From an uncultured Verrucomicrobiota bacterium (GTDB lineage: Bacteria; Verrucomicrobiota; Verrucomicrobiia; Chthoniobacterales; JACTMZ01), in NCBI GenBank assembly GCA_903953565.1, contig CAJBKE010000015.1, forward strand, positions 96,932 through 160,931: DNA of 64,000 nt, written 5' to 3'. The notes beneath the pieces were generated by a model. It had not been told where the DNA came from. It did not search any database and saw nothing but the letters and a program-made list of their open reading frames with translations. The position numbers were made by a program, and so were the translations under genes. Shown in pieces: positions 17,128 to 25,617 of this stretch; within the stretch, counting starts at the first letter, position 1; every line of letters begins with the position of its first letter.

Positions 17128-18018
17128 TTACTTTTTCTCCAACGGATTGAAATCCGCCGCGTGGTAAGAACTGCGCACGAGCGGTCCGCTGGCCACGTGG
17201 GTGAATCCCTTCTTGCGGGCGATCTCGCCGTAGAGGTCGAAGACTTCCGGGTGGATGTATTCGACCACTGGCAGGTGTTGCGGCGTGGGGCGCAGGTATT
17301 GACCCATGGTCAGCACCTCGACGCCGTGCTCGCGCAGGTCGTCCATCGCCTGGAAAACTTCCGTCTCCGTTTCGCCGAGGCCGAGCATGATGCCGCTTTT
17401 CGTGGTGATATCGGGGTGCAGCTCCTTGGCGCGGGCGAGGAATTCGAGGGACAATTTGTATTTGGCCCGTGAGCGCACAACCGGCGTGAGGCGTTCGACC
17501 GTCTCGAGGTTGTGGTTGAAAATATGCGGCGCGGCTTCGAGCACGGTGCGCAGCGAGTCATCCTTGCCGTTGAAGTCAGGGACAAGGACTTCGATGATGA
17601 TCTCCGGGTCGCGCTCGCGGATGGCCTCGATCGTCCGGGCGAAGTGCAGCGCGCCGCCGTCCGGCACGTCGTCGCGGGCCACCGCAGTGATGACCACGTG
17701 TTTCAATTTCATCCGCATGACGGCCTCGGCCACGCGTTGGGGTTCGTCTTGCTCGAGGGCGAAGGGTTTTGCCGTGGTCACCGCGCAGAACCCGCAGGCG
17801 CGGGTGCAACGGTCGCCGGCGATCATGAAAGTGGCCGTGCCCTGGCTCCAGCATTCCCAGCGGTTCGGGCATTGCGCGCTTTCGCAGACCGTGTGCAGGC
17901 GGAGGTCCGAGACCAGTGCCTTGGTCGAAAAAAAGACCGGGTTGGAAGGCAGGCGGACCTTGATCCAGTCCGGCTTCTTGGCCTTGTGCAATTCCGGGTC
18001 GATTTTGACGCGCGACAT
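17128..18018 (-). CDS. lipA: Lipoyl synthase
   Basis: A 296-residue radical-SAM enzyme that inserts two sulfurs into protein-bound octanoyl groups. The auxiliary-cluster cysteines form CESAQCPNRWEC (C-x4-C-x5-C) and the radical-SAM cluster is CTRACGFC (C-x3-C-x2-C). Other family motifs are TFMIAGDRC, VVITAVARDDVPDGGA, HNLETVERLTP, KSGIMLGLGETETEV and the C-terminal GPLVRSSYHA, whose Arg-Ser is conserved. lipB is not adjacent. The TAA stop directly abuts palindromic element A3. Confidence 0.96.
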   Translation of the reverse strand: MSRVKIDPELHKAKKPDWIKVRLPSNPVFFSTKALVSDLRLHTVCESAQCPNRWECWSQGTATFMIAGDRCTRACGFCAVTTAKPFALEQDEPQRVAEAVMRMKLKHVVITAVARDDVPDGGALHFARTIEAIRERDPEIIIEVLVPDFNGKDDSLRTVLEAAPHIFNHNLETVERLTPVVRSRAKYKLSLEFLARAKELHPDITTKSGIMLGLGETETEVFQAMDDLREHGVEVLTMGQYLRPTPQHLPVVEYIHPEVFDLYGEIARKKGFTHVASGPLVRSSYHAADFNPLEKK

Positions 18019-18101
18019 TTTGGTAAATTTACACTGAGGAAACGCCGGCGAAAGGGGAAAAGATGCCGGGTGCTGTGTGGCGACTTGTCCACTCTGTCGG
18101 C

Positions 18102-18131
18102 TTGACGAACAGCCAGCCAGATGGCTAGATT
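18102..18131 (+). promoter_or_regulatory. Candidate promoter of the Phd/PIN toxin-antitoxin operon
   Basis: TTGACG (18102-18107), 18-bp spacer, TAGATT (18126-18131). The ATG of the antitoxin is at 18138, only six bases after the -10 box, so the mRNA would be leaderless or nearly so. Supported by motif match only. Confidence 0.55.
18115..18126. promoter_or_regulatory. Candidate operator, 12-bp palindrome
   Basis: AGCCAGATGGCT is a palindrome with 5-bp arms lying in the spacer and touching the -10 box. The site suits autorepression by the Phd-like antitoxin, as is usual for type II modules. Inference from position and symmetry. Confidence 0.4.
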
Positions 18132-18137
18132 GTCAGC

Positions 18138-18389
18138 ATGCAGGCGGGACAAACGTATTCCTTGGGCACGTTCGAGGCGAAGAACAAGCTCTCCTCCCTC
18201 GTCGACCTCGCGGCCAAGGGCAGTCGTATCTGGATCACCAAGCGCGGACGCCGTCTGGCACTTCTTTCCTCCGGAACCGAGGGGCAGGAGGTGACGGGTG
18301 ATTTGGTGGCCGCTTTCCGCGGCATCCGATCACGGGCGAAATCGGGTAAGGGATCGATCAAGTCGCTCATCGAGGAAGGCCGCCGGTGA
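18138..18389 (+). CDS. Antitoxin, Phd/YefM family
   Basis: An 83-residue protein beginning MQAGQTYSLGTFEAKNKLSSLV. The pattern of strand, helix with AKNKLSxLVDLAAKG, then IWITKRGRRLALL is the Phd/YefM DNA-binding N-domain. The C-terminal part (SRAKSGKGSIKSLIEEGRR) would wrap the toxin. Its TGA overlaps the GTG start of the PIN toxin (GTGA), giving tight coupling. A promoter with an embedded palindrome lies directly upstream. Confidence 0.85.
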   Translation: MQAGQTYSLGTFEAKNKLSSLVDLAAKGSRIWITKRGRRLALLSSGTEGQEVTGDLVAAFRGIRSRAKSGKGSIKSLIEEGRR

Positions 18390-18799
18390 AACAGGCGGTG
18401 GCAGACGCCTCTTTTTGCGGGGCCTGGATATTGCCCGACGAATGGTCTGCCGAGGCCGACCGCCTCCTCACGCGGACAGTCAAAGGCTCGGTGCAATTGG
18501 TGGTTCCCGCCCTCTGGCACTACGAGATGGGAAATCTTCTGCGCTCCGCCCTTCGCCGGAAAAGGCTCACCGTGGAAGATATGTGGCTGGGACTGGAAGC
18601 GGTCAATCGTGTGCCCCTTTCGATGGAAGATCTCCCCGGCGCACCCGCGCGGCGCAGGATCCTTCATCTCGCACTGCAGTTCGATTTGTCCTTTTACGAT
18701 GCTTCGTATCTGGAATTGGCTGATCGACTGAAAGTTCCACTGCACACTTCGGATGCCTGTTTGAAAGCCGCAACGAAGCAGTTGGGCTTGGGCGAGTGA
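18386..18799 (+). CDS. PIN-domain toxin (VapC-like ribonuclease)
   Basis: A 137-residue PIN-domain protein, probably a Mg-dependent RNase. Acidic residues of the active site are visible: D7 in AVADASFCGAW, E47 in WHYEMGNLL, then D104 in SFYDASYLELA and D121 in LHTSDACL. The start is GTG at 18386 within the antitoxin stop. It forms a complete toxin-antitoxin pair with the preceding Phd-type protein. The stop overlaps the first possible start (GTG 18796) of the following AbrB-type gene. Confidence 0.85.
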   Translation: MKQAVADASFCGAWILPDEWSAEADRLLTRTVKGSVQLVVPALWHYEMGNLLRSALRRKRLTVEDMWLGLEAVNRVPLSMEDLPGAPARRRILHLALQFDLSFYDASYLELADRLKVPLHTSDACLKAATKQLGLGE

Positions 18800-18831
18800 C
18801 CAATCGATCGATCGTTGTATCGTATAACCGC

Positions 18832-19038
18832 ATGGAAACCGTAACCATCTCGCCGAAGTTCCAGTTCGTCATTCCGCAAAAGGTGCGCGAGGAGATGGGA
18901 TTGCGGGCCGGCGAGGAGATGAAGGTCTTTTCTTTCCGTAACCGCATCGAGATTGTTCCGGTTCGTGACATCCGCACGCTGCGCAGCTCCCTCAAGGGAA
19001 TCGACACGTCGTCTGTCCGCGAAGGCGACCGGTTGTGA
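18832..19038 (+). CDS. AbrB/MazE-type (SpoVT-AbrB) antitoxin, toxin lost
   Basis: A 68-residue protein with the swapped-hairpin AbrB fold: METVTISPKFQFVIPQKVREEMGLRAGEEMKVF, typical of VapB antitoxins. An in-frame GTG at 18796 overlapping the toxin stop would add 12 residues, but similarity begins at METVTI. In this family the next gene is normally a PIN toxin starting four bases before the antitoxin stop; here that frame ends after nine codons (see next entry). Without its toxin it may act as an orphan regulator. Confidence 0.78.
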   Translation: METVTISPKFQFVIPQKVREEMGLRAGEEMKVFSFRNRIEIVPVRDIRTLRSSLKGIDTSSVREGDRL

Positions 19039-19064
19039 ACTTGATCGACTCGTCGTGGCGGTAA
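19035..19064 (+). pseudogene. Truncated VapC toxin remnant
   Basis: GTG at 19035 overlaps the antitoxin TGA and reads MNLIDSSWR then TAA. MNLIDSSxW is the standard N-terminus of VapB(AbrB)-associated PIN toxins, with the first catalytic Asp. The rest of the toxin is absent, and a family B palindrome begins 36 bp later. It looks like the stump of a deleted toxin gene. Confidence 0.55.
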
Positions 19065-19099
19065 GCGGAGTGTGCCATGAGGACAAATTTTAAGGGGTT

Positions 19100-19169
19100 G
19101 TAGCGGCGGTCTGTGACCGTCGGTGGCTTGTATTTTGGAAATGTTCCGGCGGTCATAGACCGCCGCTGC
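19100..19169. repeat. Family B palindromic element, complete copy
   Basis: Two hairpins face each other: left GTAGCGGCGGTC-TGT-GACCGTCG (one mismatch), right a perfect 8-bp stem CGGCGGTC-ATA-GACCGCCG followed by CTGC. Outer ends GTAGCGGCGGTC and GACCGCCGCTGC are near-inverted repeats. It sits between the toxin remnant and the convergent permease gene, with the same two-hairpin layout as family A but a different sequence. Confidence 0.8.
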
Positions 19170-19190
19170 AAGATCAGGAATATCGCATGA

Positions 19191-21749
19191 CTACTCGGAT
19201 CGTAGCGCTGTGGCGGGCCGGATGCGGGCGGCGCGGGTCGCGGGGAGGAGACCGGCCAAGGCCGCGGCGGCGATGATCCAGACGGGGGTCCACGCCATGA
19301 GATCCCATGGATAGCGCAACTGCACGGTCCAACCGAAGAAGGCGAGGTTGATTACCCAGGTGAGGACCATGGCCAGGCAGGCGCCGGCGGCCAGGCCGAC
19401 GACGCTGGCGAGGAGTCCGATGAGCGCGGATTCGGCGAGGAAGGCGCGGCGGACTTGGCCGGACGAACTGCCAATAGCGCGCATGATGCCGATCTCGCGT
19501 TCGCGTTCGGTGACCAGGGTCGTGAGCGTGAGGGATACGCCGAGCACGGCGACGATGACAGAGATGGTGCGCAGGACGTAGGTGACGGCGAAGGTTTGGT
19601 CGAAGATTTCGAAGATGCGCTGGCGCAGGGAGGCGTTCGAATAGATGGCGTATTCGGTGTCGCGTCCGAATTTTTCGCGCAGTTCGGTGCCGAGCGCATC
19701 GGCTTGCTGCGGATGGTGCAGATGGACACCGCTGGTGTGCGCGCCGGGGTCGGGCCAATGGGCGAGGTAGTTGTCGCGGTCCATAAGGATGACGCCTTGG
19801 TCGCGGGTGTAATCAAGGTAGATGCCGGCGATGCGGAAAGTTTGCCGTCCGGTGGGTGCGGCGAGTTCGATTGGGTCGCCTTCGGCGACTTTGTGACGTC
19901 GGGCGAAGCTTTCGGAGACGGCGACGTGTCCGGGCGAGCGGAGCAGTTTCGCTTTGCCTTCGCTGTCGCCGCCGATGAATTCGAGTTCGCCGCGCATGCG
20001 GCCGCGGATGACGCCGAGAAAAACTTCTTCGCCGCGGAAGGGGACGCGTTTTTCGTGGAAGGTGTCGACGGACTCGACGAGTGGATGATTTTCCAGCCAC
20101 GCGATGACTTGGTCGGGGATGGTCGTCTGGAATCCGGCCACTTCATTGGCCGCGAGGGTGACGAAGAGGTCGGCCTGGATGGTGCGGTTGATCCACGTGT
20201 CCACGCTGGCGCGGAAGGAATAAATCATGACGGACACACCGACGGTCATGGCAATGGCGGCCATGAGGGCGGCGGTGGTCAGCGAGTTGCGGTGCATGGC
20301 TCGGACCAGATTGCGCGCGGCAAGACGCCACGCGGTGCCGCGGGGGAGAAAGTTGACGAGCGGGGAGACGAGACGTCCGGCCGCGGTGGTGGCGGCGGGG
20401 ACGAGGAAGGCGAAGCCTATGATGACAAGAAACGCGGCGGCGAATCCGAGCAGGGCAGGGCCGGTGTGCAGCGCGAACCATGACGCGGCGAAGGCGAGCA
20501 CGAGGGACGCGAGTCCGTAAACGAGCCAACGATGCGGAATGGTCGCGTAGTGCTCCATGGCGGTGCCGAGGTGGAGGGCGCGGGTCACTTCGATTTTGGT
20601 CGCCTCGCCCGACGGGATCCATGCGGCGGCGAGGACGGAGGCGAGTCCGGCCAGTGCGGCAGTGGCGATTTGCCACGGAGTGACGGCGAGTTTTTCGATG
20701 CTGACCAGCACGTAGAGCGAGCTGATAGTTTCGCCGACGGCGCCGACGAGGAGTCCGGCCAGCGGGAAGGCGGCGAGGATGCCGAGGATGATGCCCGGAA
20801 TCCCGAACACGAGGGCTTCGCCGAGAAAGAGAGCGCGGATTTCGCGGCGCGAGGTGCCGATGGCGCGGAGGATGCCGATTTCACGGCGTCCGCGCACCAC
20901 GGCGGCGGAGACCGTGTTGTAGATGAGGAACATGCCGACGAGGAGCGAGACGAGGCTGAGGGCGGTAAGATTGAGTTGGAAGCTGGCCAGCATTTTTCCG
21001 ATCTGCTCGCTGCGTTGCTGCGGCGCGGCGACGACCACATCGGCTGGCACGAGGGCGCGCGCGGCGGCGGCTATGGCGGCGGGGTCGGCGTCTTCGGCGA
21101 GAAGAAGTTGAATCGAATCGAGTCGGCCGACAGTGCCGAGCAATTCCTGCGCCCAGCCGATGTCCATCGAGGCGGTGCGGATGTCGGACAGCGCGGCGGG
21201 ATCGTCGGGTTCGAGGACAAAGCGGACACGGAGGTCGGCGGTGCGTCCGTTGGCATTCACGCGCAGGATGTCGCCTTGTTGTAGTCCGAACTTTTGCGCA
21301 AAGGCACGGGTCAAAGCGATGGCGTCGCGCTCGCGCAGCCAGGCTTCGACATCGACGGGCGAGCCGTCAGGCCAGACCATGCGGAAGGTTTCGAACGGCG
21401 GGTTGGTGAAAGGATCGACGCCGAGGAGGCGGAGGTATTCGCCGGGGTGATCGGGCAAGGTGAGGATGCCTTGCACGACGGGGGTGGCGGCGGAGACGCC
21501 GGGAATTTTCGCGAGAGCGGGGAAGAGGGTGTCGTCGAGCGGTCCGCGCACTTCGAGGTTGGCTTTGCCGGCGAGGAGTTCGACGCCGGCGCGGAACGAG
21601 CGGTTGGCGCTGTGGTTGGCGATCATGATCGCCAGGAAGACGCAGACACCGAGGGCCACGCTGAGGATGTTGAGCGCGGCGAGGAGTTTGTGGCGCCGGG
21701 CGTGGCGCAGGACCTGCCGGAGCAGGATGGACGGCCAGTGGCGCGTCAT
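19191..21749 (-). CDS. FtsX-family ABC transporter permease (duplicated FtsX/MacB-PCD)
   Basis: An 852-residue membrane protein with the architecture of large FtsX/LolE-like permeases. A first helix (LAALNILSVALGVCVFLAIMI, about 23-43) precedes a periplasmic MacB-PCD domain. A first FtsX domain follows (LTALSLVSLLVGMFLIYNTVSAAVVRGRREIGILRAIGTSRREI, about 260-400). Then come a second anchor plus periplasmic domain and a second FtsX domain with EREREIGIMRAIGSSSGQVRRAFLAE. No ATPase subunit is adjacent, so its partner lies elsewhere. It overlaps the glnD stop by four bases (ATGA). Substrate unknown; lipoprotein or peptide export is inferred from the family. Confidence 0.85.
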   Translation of the reverse strand: MTRHWPSILLRQVLRHARRHKLLAALNILSVALGVCVFLAIMIANHSANRSFRAGVELLAGKANLEVRGPLDDTLFPALAKIPGVSAATPVVQGILTLPDHPGEYLRLLGVDPFTNPPFETFRMVWPDGSPVDVEAWLRERDAIALTRAFAQKFGLQQGDILRVNANGRTADLRVRFVLEPDDPAALSDIRTASMDIGWAQELLGTVGRLDSIQLLLAEDADPAAIAAAARALVPADVVVAAPQQRSEQIGKMLASFQLNLTALSLVSLLVGMFLIYNTVSAAVVRGRREIGILRAIGTSRREIRALFLGEALVFGIPGIILGILAAFPLAGLLVGAVGETISSLYVLVSIEKLAVTPWQIATAALAGLASVLAAAWIPSGEATKIEVTRALHLGTAMEHYATIPHRWLVYGLASLVLAFAASWFALHTGPALLGFAAAFLVIIGFAFLVPAATTAAGRLVSPLVNFLPRGTAWRLAARNLVRAMHRNSLTTAALMAAIAMTVGVSVMIYSFRASVDTWINRTIQADLFVTLAANEVAGFQTTIPDQVIAWLENHPLVESVDTFHEKRVPFRGEEVFLGVIRGRMRGELEFIGGDSEGKAKLLRSPGHVAVSESFARRHKVAEGDPIELAAPTGRQTFRIAGIYLDYTRDQGVILMDRDNYLAHWPDPGAHTSGVHLHHPQQADALGTELREKFGRDTEYAIYSNASLRQRIFEIFDQTFAVTYVLRTISVIVAVLGVSLTLTTLVTEREREIGIMRAIGSSSGQVRRAFLAESALIGLLASVVGLAAGACLAMVLTWVINLAFFGWTVQLRYPWDLMAWTPVWIIAAAALAGLLPATRAARIRPATALRSE

Positions 21750-24508
21750 GGGTCCGTCCCGGGCACCGCCACGGCGGCATCGTGCAGGGCGCGTTGCAGT
21801 TCACGCACGTCGTGATCGCCGGAGATCTTGGCGCCGTCCGCGGCACGGCTTAGGTAGAACGTGTCCATGGCGACTTCTTTTTCCGTGGTGATACGCGCCA
21901 GTTCGAGATTCAGATCCCGGCGGTCGAGCACGGCAAAGAGATCGTAGAGCAGTCCGAGACGGTCCGGGGTTTCGATGTCGACGATGGTGAAGGATGGATG
22001 GCTTCGGTTGTCCACCGTGATGCGCGTCGGGATATCGGCTTCCTGCGACATGTGGTAGCCGCTGCGCGTGCGGGCTTTGGCGATGTGCGGGGCGAAGTCG
22101 AAGTCGGGATCCTGCAGCGATTCGTCGAGGAGGCGCTCGAACAGGCGGTGGTCGCGCTCGCTGTCCACCGGCTCGTGGCGTGTGTCGCAGACGCGGAAGA
22201 TGTCGAGGACGAGGTTGTCGGTGCGCGTGTGGATGTCGGCACTGAGGATGTTGACGCGGGCGGCGAGGAAGGCGCCGCACATGCGAACGATGAGCCCGGG
22301 ATGATCCCATCCGCAGAGCAGAACCTCGCTGTGGCCTTGTTCGGGATGGTGCATCCATTTGACCGCGGGGCAGACGCCGCTGGTGCCCTCTTTGCTCTGG
22401 GTGGCAAAAAATTTGCGGAAGAGGCGGACGTGTCCGGCGATTTCCGAGGCGCTGAACGTGCGGAAGTAGCGTTCGGGCATGTGGGCGAAGTGGGCCGCGG
22501 CCTCGTCACCGTAATCCGAGGCGAGTTTGCGGAGGACCTCGTTTTTCAAGCCCTCGAAATCCACGCGGCGTTTCTCGAAGAACGCGGCGCCTTCCTCCAG
22601 GTAGGATTTGGACGAGCGGTAAAGTTGCCAGACGAGGCCTTCTTTCCAGTCCGACCAACTCGTGTCGCTCGTGCCCTGTCCGTCGGCCAGCGTGACGAGC
22701 ATGAGCGCGTCGAGGTCCTCGACGGACTGGATCATGTCGGTGAAATGCTCGACGGTCGCGGGGTCGTCGAGATTGCGCGACTGGGCGGTCTTGGAGAGTA
22801 GTCCGTGGTTGTCGACGAGGAGGATCAGCGCGCGGCGCTGGGCGGACGAAAGTTGCAGGCGCTTGGCCACACGGGTGGCCAGCGTGGCGCTGGCTTCCTC
22901 GTGGTGACGGCGGTGTTCGGCCTTGCCGGTGTCGTGCATGAGCAGGGCGAGGTAGAGCGTCGCGGGGTCGTCGTTTTCCTGGAATAGGTCACGGTAACCG
23001 GTGAATTTGGCCTCTTCACTGGTGATGAGCTGGTCGAGTTTGTCGATGCAGACCAGCGTGTGCTCATCGGCCGTGTAACGATGGAAAAATTCGTGCTGCA
23101 CGAGGCAGGTGAGCCGTCCGAATTCCGGCAGGTAGCGTCCGAGAAAATCCGTCTCGTGCATGAGCCGCAGGATGCGTCCGACTTGGCCCTTGCGGGAGAG
23201 GATGGAGAGGAACACTTCGCGGGCGCCGCGCGAGTATTGGAAAGTGCGGTCGACGAGCGCGAGCCGGCGCCGCACCAGATCGCGCAGCTCGGGCGAGAGG
23301 TCGAGTCCGCGCACTTGCGCGTGCTGGAAGAGGCGCATGAGGCGTTGCGGGTCTTGGGTGAAGATGGATGGCGAGTCGGCGTAGAGGAGGCCGTTTTTCG
23401 CGTGGAAGCCGTCGAATTTCTCGGTGCGCGGTTTTTTCGCGCCGAGAACACCGAAGAGGTTGCGGTAACCGCGGACGGGTTCGAGTTCCGGCACCATGCG
23501 GTGCACGGCCGTCTCGGTGATGCGTTGGATGTTGCGCGTGTGCTGGTAGTAATCGCGCATGAAGGCCTCGACGCGGGCCAGCATGTGCTTCTGCGGGTAT
23601 TCCAGCCGCGTGGCCACCTGTCCCTGCAGATAGAGGGTCAGTGAGTCGATCGGGCGCTTGTTGATAAAATGCATCTCGGTGCGTACGCGCAGGAGAAAGT
23701 CATAAGCTTTCTCGAGCAGTCGGCGCTCGCTTTCGGTGAGGATTTTCTTCTCGACCAGCTTGGCCGTGGTCATGGCGCGCGCGTGGAAGTAGCCGTTCCA
23801 CACGAGATTCTGGTAATCGCGGAGTCCGCCGGCGCCGTGTTTCACGTTCGGTTCCTGCATCGAGACGATGCGTCCGTATTGCTCGTGGAGTTCCTTCTGG
23901 TTGACGAGGCGCCACGCGATGTAGGCGGCCTCCTGACGTTTGACACATTTGCGTTCGAATTCATCGCGGAATTTCGTGACCAGATCCCGGTCGCCGGCCA
24001 GCCAGCGCGATTCGAGCATGGAGGTCTTGGTTTGCAGGTCGGCGTTGGCTTGGGTGATGGCTTCGCGCAGGGACCGGACGGAGTGGCCGACCTTGAAGCC
24101 GGTGTCCCAGAGGAGGTGGATGATTTCCTGCACGGCGGCGGTTTCCTTGGCGTCGGGCTTGCTGCGCGCGTGGAGAAACATGATGTCCACATCGCTGAAG
24201 GGATTCATCTCGCGGCGTCCGTAACCGCCGAAGGCGACGACCGCGAGGCCTTCGGGTTTCGGTTTGCCGAATTGCTCCGTGCAAACTTGCGCGAAAATGC
24301 GGCGGAACAGGATGTCGACGAGGTCGCTGCGCTGGCGCACGACCTCGCGTCCGCCCGCGCCGCTCGAAATGCGCAGGCGCAGACGGTGTTCCTCGAGGCG
24401 GCGGAAACGGCGGTAGGCTTCGAGGGATTCGGATGCGGTTTTGCCCTTCGTGCCGCGCTCGAGATCTTCGGAAGCGCGCGTCAGGACTTTTTCTAGGTCG
24501 TAACTCAT
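21746..24508 (-). CDS. glnD: [Protein-PII] uridylyltransferase / uridylyl-removing enzyme
   Basis: A 920-residue GlnD, the glutamine sensor that uridylylates PII. Domains in order: nucleotidyltransferase with VVAFGGYGRREMNPFSDVDIMF (G94-G95, D106, D108); the GlnD helical region with QEPNVKHGAGGLRDYQNLVW; an HD domain with FHRYTADEHTL and LLMHDTGKAEHRRHHEEAS (H525-D526) for UMP removal; and two C-terminal ACT domains (WDHPGLIVRMCGAFLAARVNIL and ETPDRLGLLYDLFAVLDRRDLNL) that bind glutamine. All key motifs are intact. glnB and amtB are not adjacent; instead it is coupled to an FtsX-type permease. Confidence 0.95.
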   Translation of the reverse strand: MSYDLEKVLTRASEDLERGTKGKTASESLEAYRRFRRLEEHRLRLRISSGAGGREVVRQRSDLVDILFRRIFAQVCTEQFGKPKPEGLAVVAFGGYGRREMNPFSDVDIMFLHARSKPDAKETAAVQEIIHLLWDTGFKVGHSVRSLREAITQANADLQTKTSMLESRWLAGDRDLVTKFRDEFERKCVKRQEAAYIAWRLVNQKELHEQYGRIVSMQEPNVKHGAGGLRDYQNLVWNGYFHARAMTTAKLVEKKILTESERRLLEKAYDFLLRVRTEMHFINKRPIDSLTLYLQGQVATRLEYPQKHMLARVEAFMRDYYQHTRNIQRITETAVHRMVPELEPVRGYRNLFGVLGAKKPRTEKFDGFHAKNGLLYADSPSIFTQDPQRLMRLFQHAQVRGLDLSPELRDLVRRRLALVDRTFQYSRGAREVFLSILSRKGQVGRILRLMHETDFLGRYLPEFGRLTCLVQHEFFHRYTADEHTLVCIDKLDQLITSEEAKFTGYRDLFQENDDPATLYLALLMHDTGKAEHRRHHEEASATLATRVAKRLQLSSAQRRALILLVDNHGLLSKTAQSRNLDDPATVEHFTDMIQSVEDLDALMLVTLADGQGTSDTSWSDWKEGLVWQLYRSSKSYLEEGAAFFEKRRVDFEGLKNEVLRKLASDYGDEAAAHFAHMPERYFRTFSASEIAGHVRLFRKFFATQSKEGTSGVCPAVKWMHHPEQGHSEVLLCGWDHPGLIVRMCGAFLAARVNILSADIHTRTDNLVLDIFRVCDTRHEPVDSERDHRLFERLLDESLQDPDFDFAPHIAKARTRSGYHMSQEADIPTRITVDNRSHPSFTIVDIETPDRLGLLYDLFAVLDRRDLNLELARITTEKEVAMDTFYLSRAADGAKISGDHDVRELQRALHDAAVAVPGTDP

Positions 24509-24528
24509 GGCCGAGGGAGACGCTGCTT

Positions 24529-25518
24529 TTAGCGTCCGCCGTCGGCGCGGAGAATGACAATTTCCACCCGGCGGTTGAGTTGCTGTTCCTCGACCGTGCC
24601 GGTGGCTGGAGCCAGCGGGCGGGTGCTGCCCAGCCCTCGGGTGTCGATGCGGGCGGGATCGATGGACATGGTTTCGGCGAGCCAGCGTTTGACCGAATCG
24701 GCGCGGGCCAAGCTCAGCTGCGCGTTGTAGTCGGCGCCGCCGAAGGAATCGGTGTGCCCTTCGATGCGGAAGCGGGCTTCCGGATTGCGGCGGATGAGTT
24801 CGCCGAGTTTTTCCAAGCTGGTGATGGCTTCCGGGCGGAGGAAGGACTCGTTGTATCCGAAAAGGACGTCGGAGGGCATGAAGACGGGCCCGGCCGAAGC
24901 GGAAATTCCGCCGGTCTGCGCGAGGAGATCGTCGAGGTCGCTGTATCCGGCCGGAACGCTGTCACTGCCCGCGGCTCCGCTGCGTCCGGCAGCCGCGGCC
25001 AACTCGATGGCCGGTTGGGCGGCTGATGAAGCTTCGTCGGCAAGCAACGCTTCGCGCATCGAGGTGAGATCCTCTTCAAGGGCAGCCGCGGTGGCGGCTT
25101 CCAAATTCAGGGCTGCTTCGCTGGCCGCGATACCGATCTGCGGTGCAGGCTCCGCGTCCATACCAAGTTGACCGGGGCGGGCCGGCGCGGCACGCATCTC
25201 CGCTTTCTCGGACGCAATGTCTTCTTGCGGCAGGTCCACCGGGGCGGGAGTGACTGTCCGGGTTGTCTCGGCTTCGACGGCCGCATTTTCATCGAGCAGG
25301 CTCGAGTCGATTTCCACGCGATCGACTTTGAAAGCGCGCGGCACGATGCGATCGTAATAGGCATCGCTGAACGCAGGAACGTCGTAGGATCGAGCCCACC
25401 AGATGAAAGCCAGATGCCCGGCGAGCGAGAGAACCAGGGCGAAAAGGATCCAGCGACCGCGCGTGTCTTGGCGGGGAGGTTCGTCCTCCAATTCGTCGAG
25501 CACCGAAGAGCGGTTCAT
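24529..25518 (-). CDS. OmpA-family protein with N-terminal membrane anchor
   Basis: A 329-residue protein with a short cytoplasmic N-terminus ([19 protein letters not shown]), one membrane helix ([20 protein letters not shown], about 24-43) and a long Ala/Glu-rich middle part. The C-terminal OmpA peptidoglycan-binding domain (about 220-325) has [61 protein letters not shown] and QQLNRRVEI, with the conserved Asp and Arg. The anchor resembles TonB/TolA-type periplasmic proteins rather than beta-barrel OmpA. ATG 25518 is chosen over the TTG one codon upstream. It lies 20 bp upstream of glnD. Confidence 0.82.
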   Translation of the reverse strand: MNRSSVLDELEDEPPRQDTRGRWILFALVLSLAGHLAFIWWARSYDVPAFSDAYYDRIVPRAFKVDRVEIDSSLLDENAAVEAETTRTVTPAPVDLPQEDIASEKAEMRAAPARPGQLGMDAEPAPQIGIAASEAALNLEAATAAALEEDLTSMREALLADEASSAAQPAIELAAAAGRSGAAGSDSVPAGYSDLDDLLAQTGGISASAGPVFMPSDVLFGYNESFLRPEAITSLEKLGELIRRNPEARFRIEGHTDSFGGADYNAQLSLARADSVKRWLAETMSIDPARIDTRGLGSTRPLAPATGTVEEQQLNRRVEIVILRADGGR

Positions 25519-25617
25519 CAAAGCCGAAGATTAAGTCGGGCTGCTTCTGATGCAAACCCGCAAGAACGGAAGATCTTGACCGCAGGGACGCCTCTTCTAC
25601 GTTCGACCATCCGTCTC

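Noticed and set aside
25168..25617. N-terminal 150-codon extension of hisG
   Set aside because: It lies antisense to the OmpA-like gene, and HisG similarity begins at [14 protein letters not shown].
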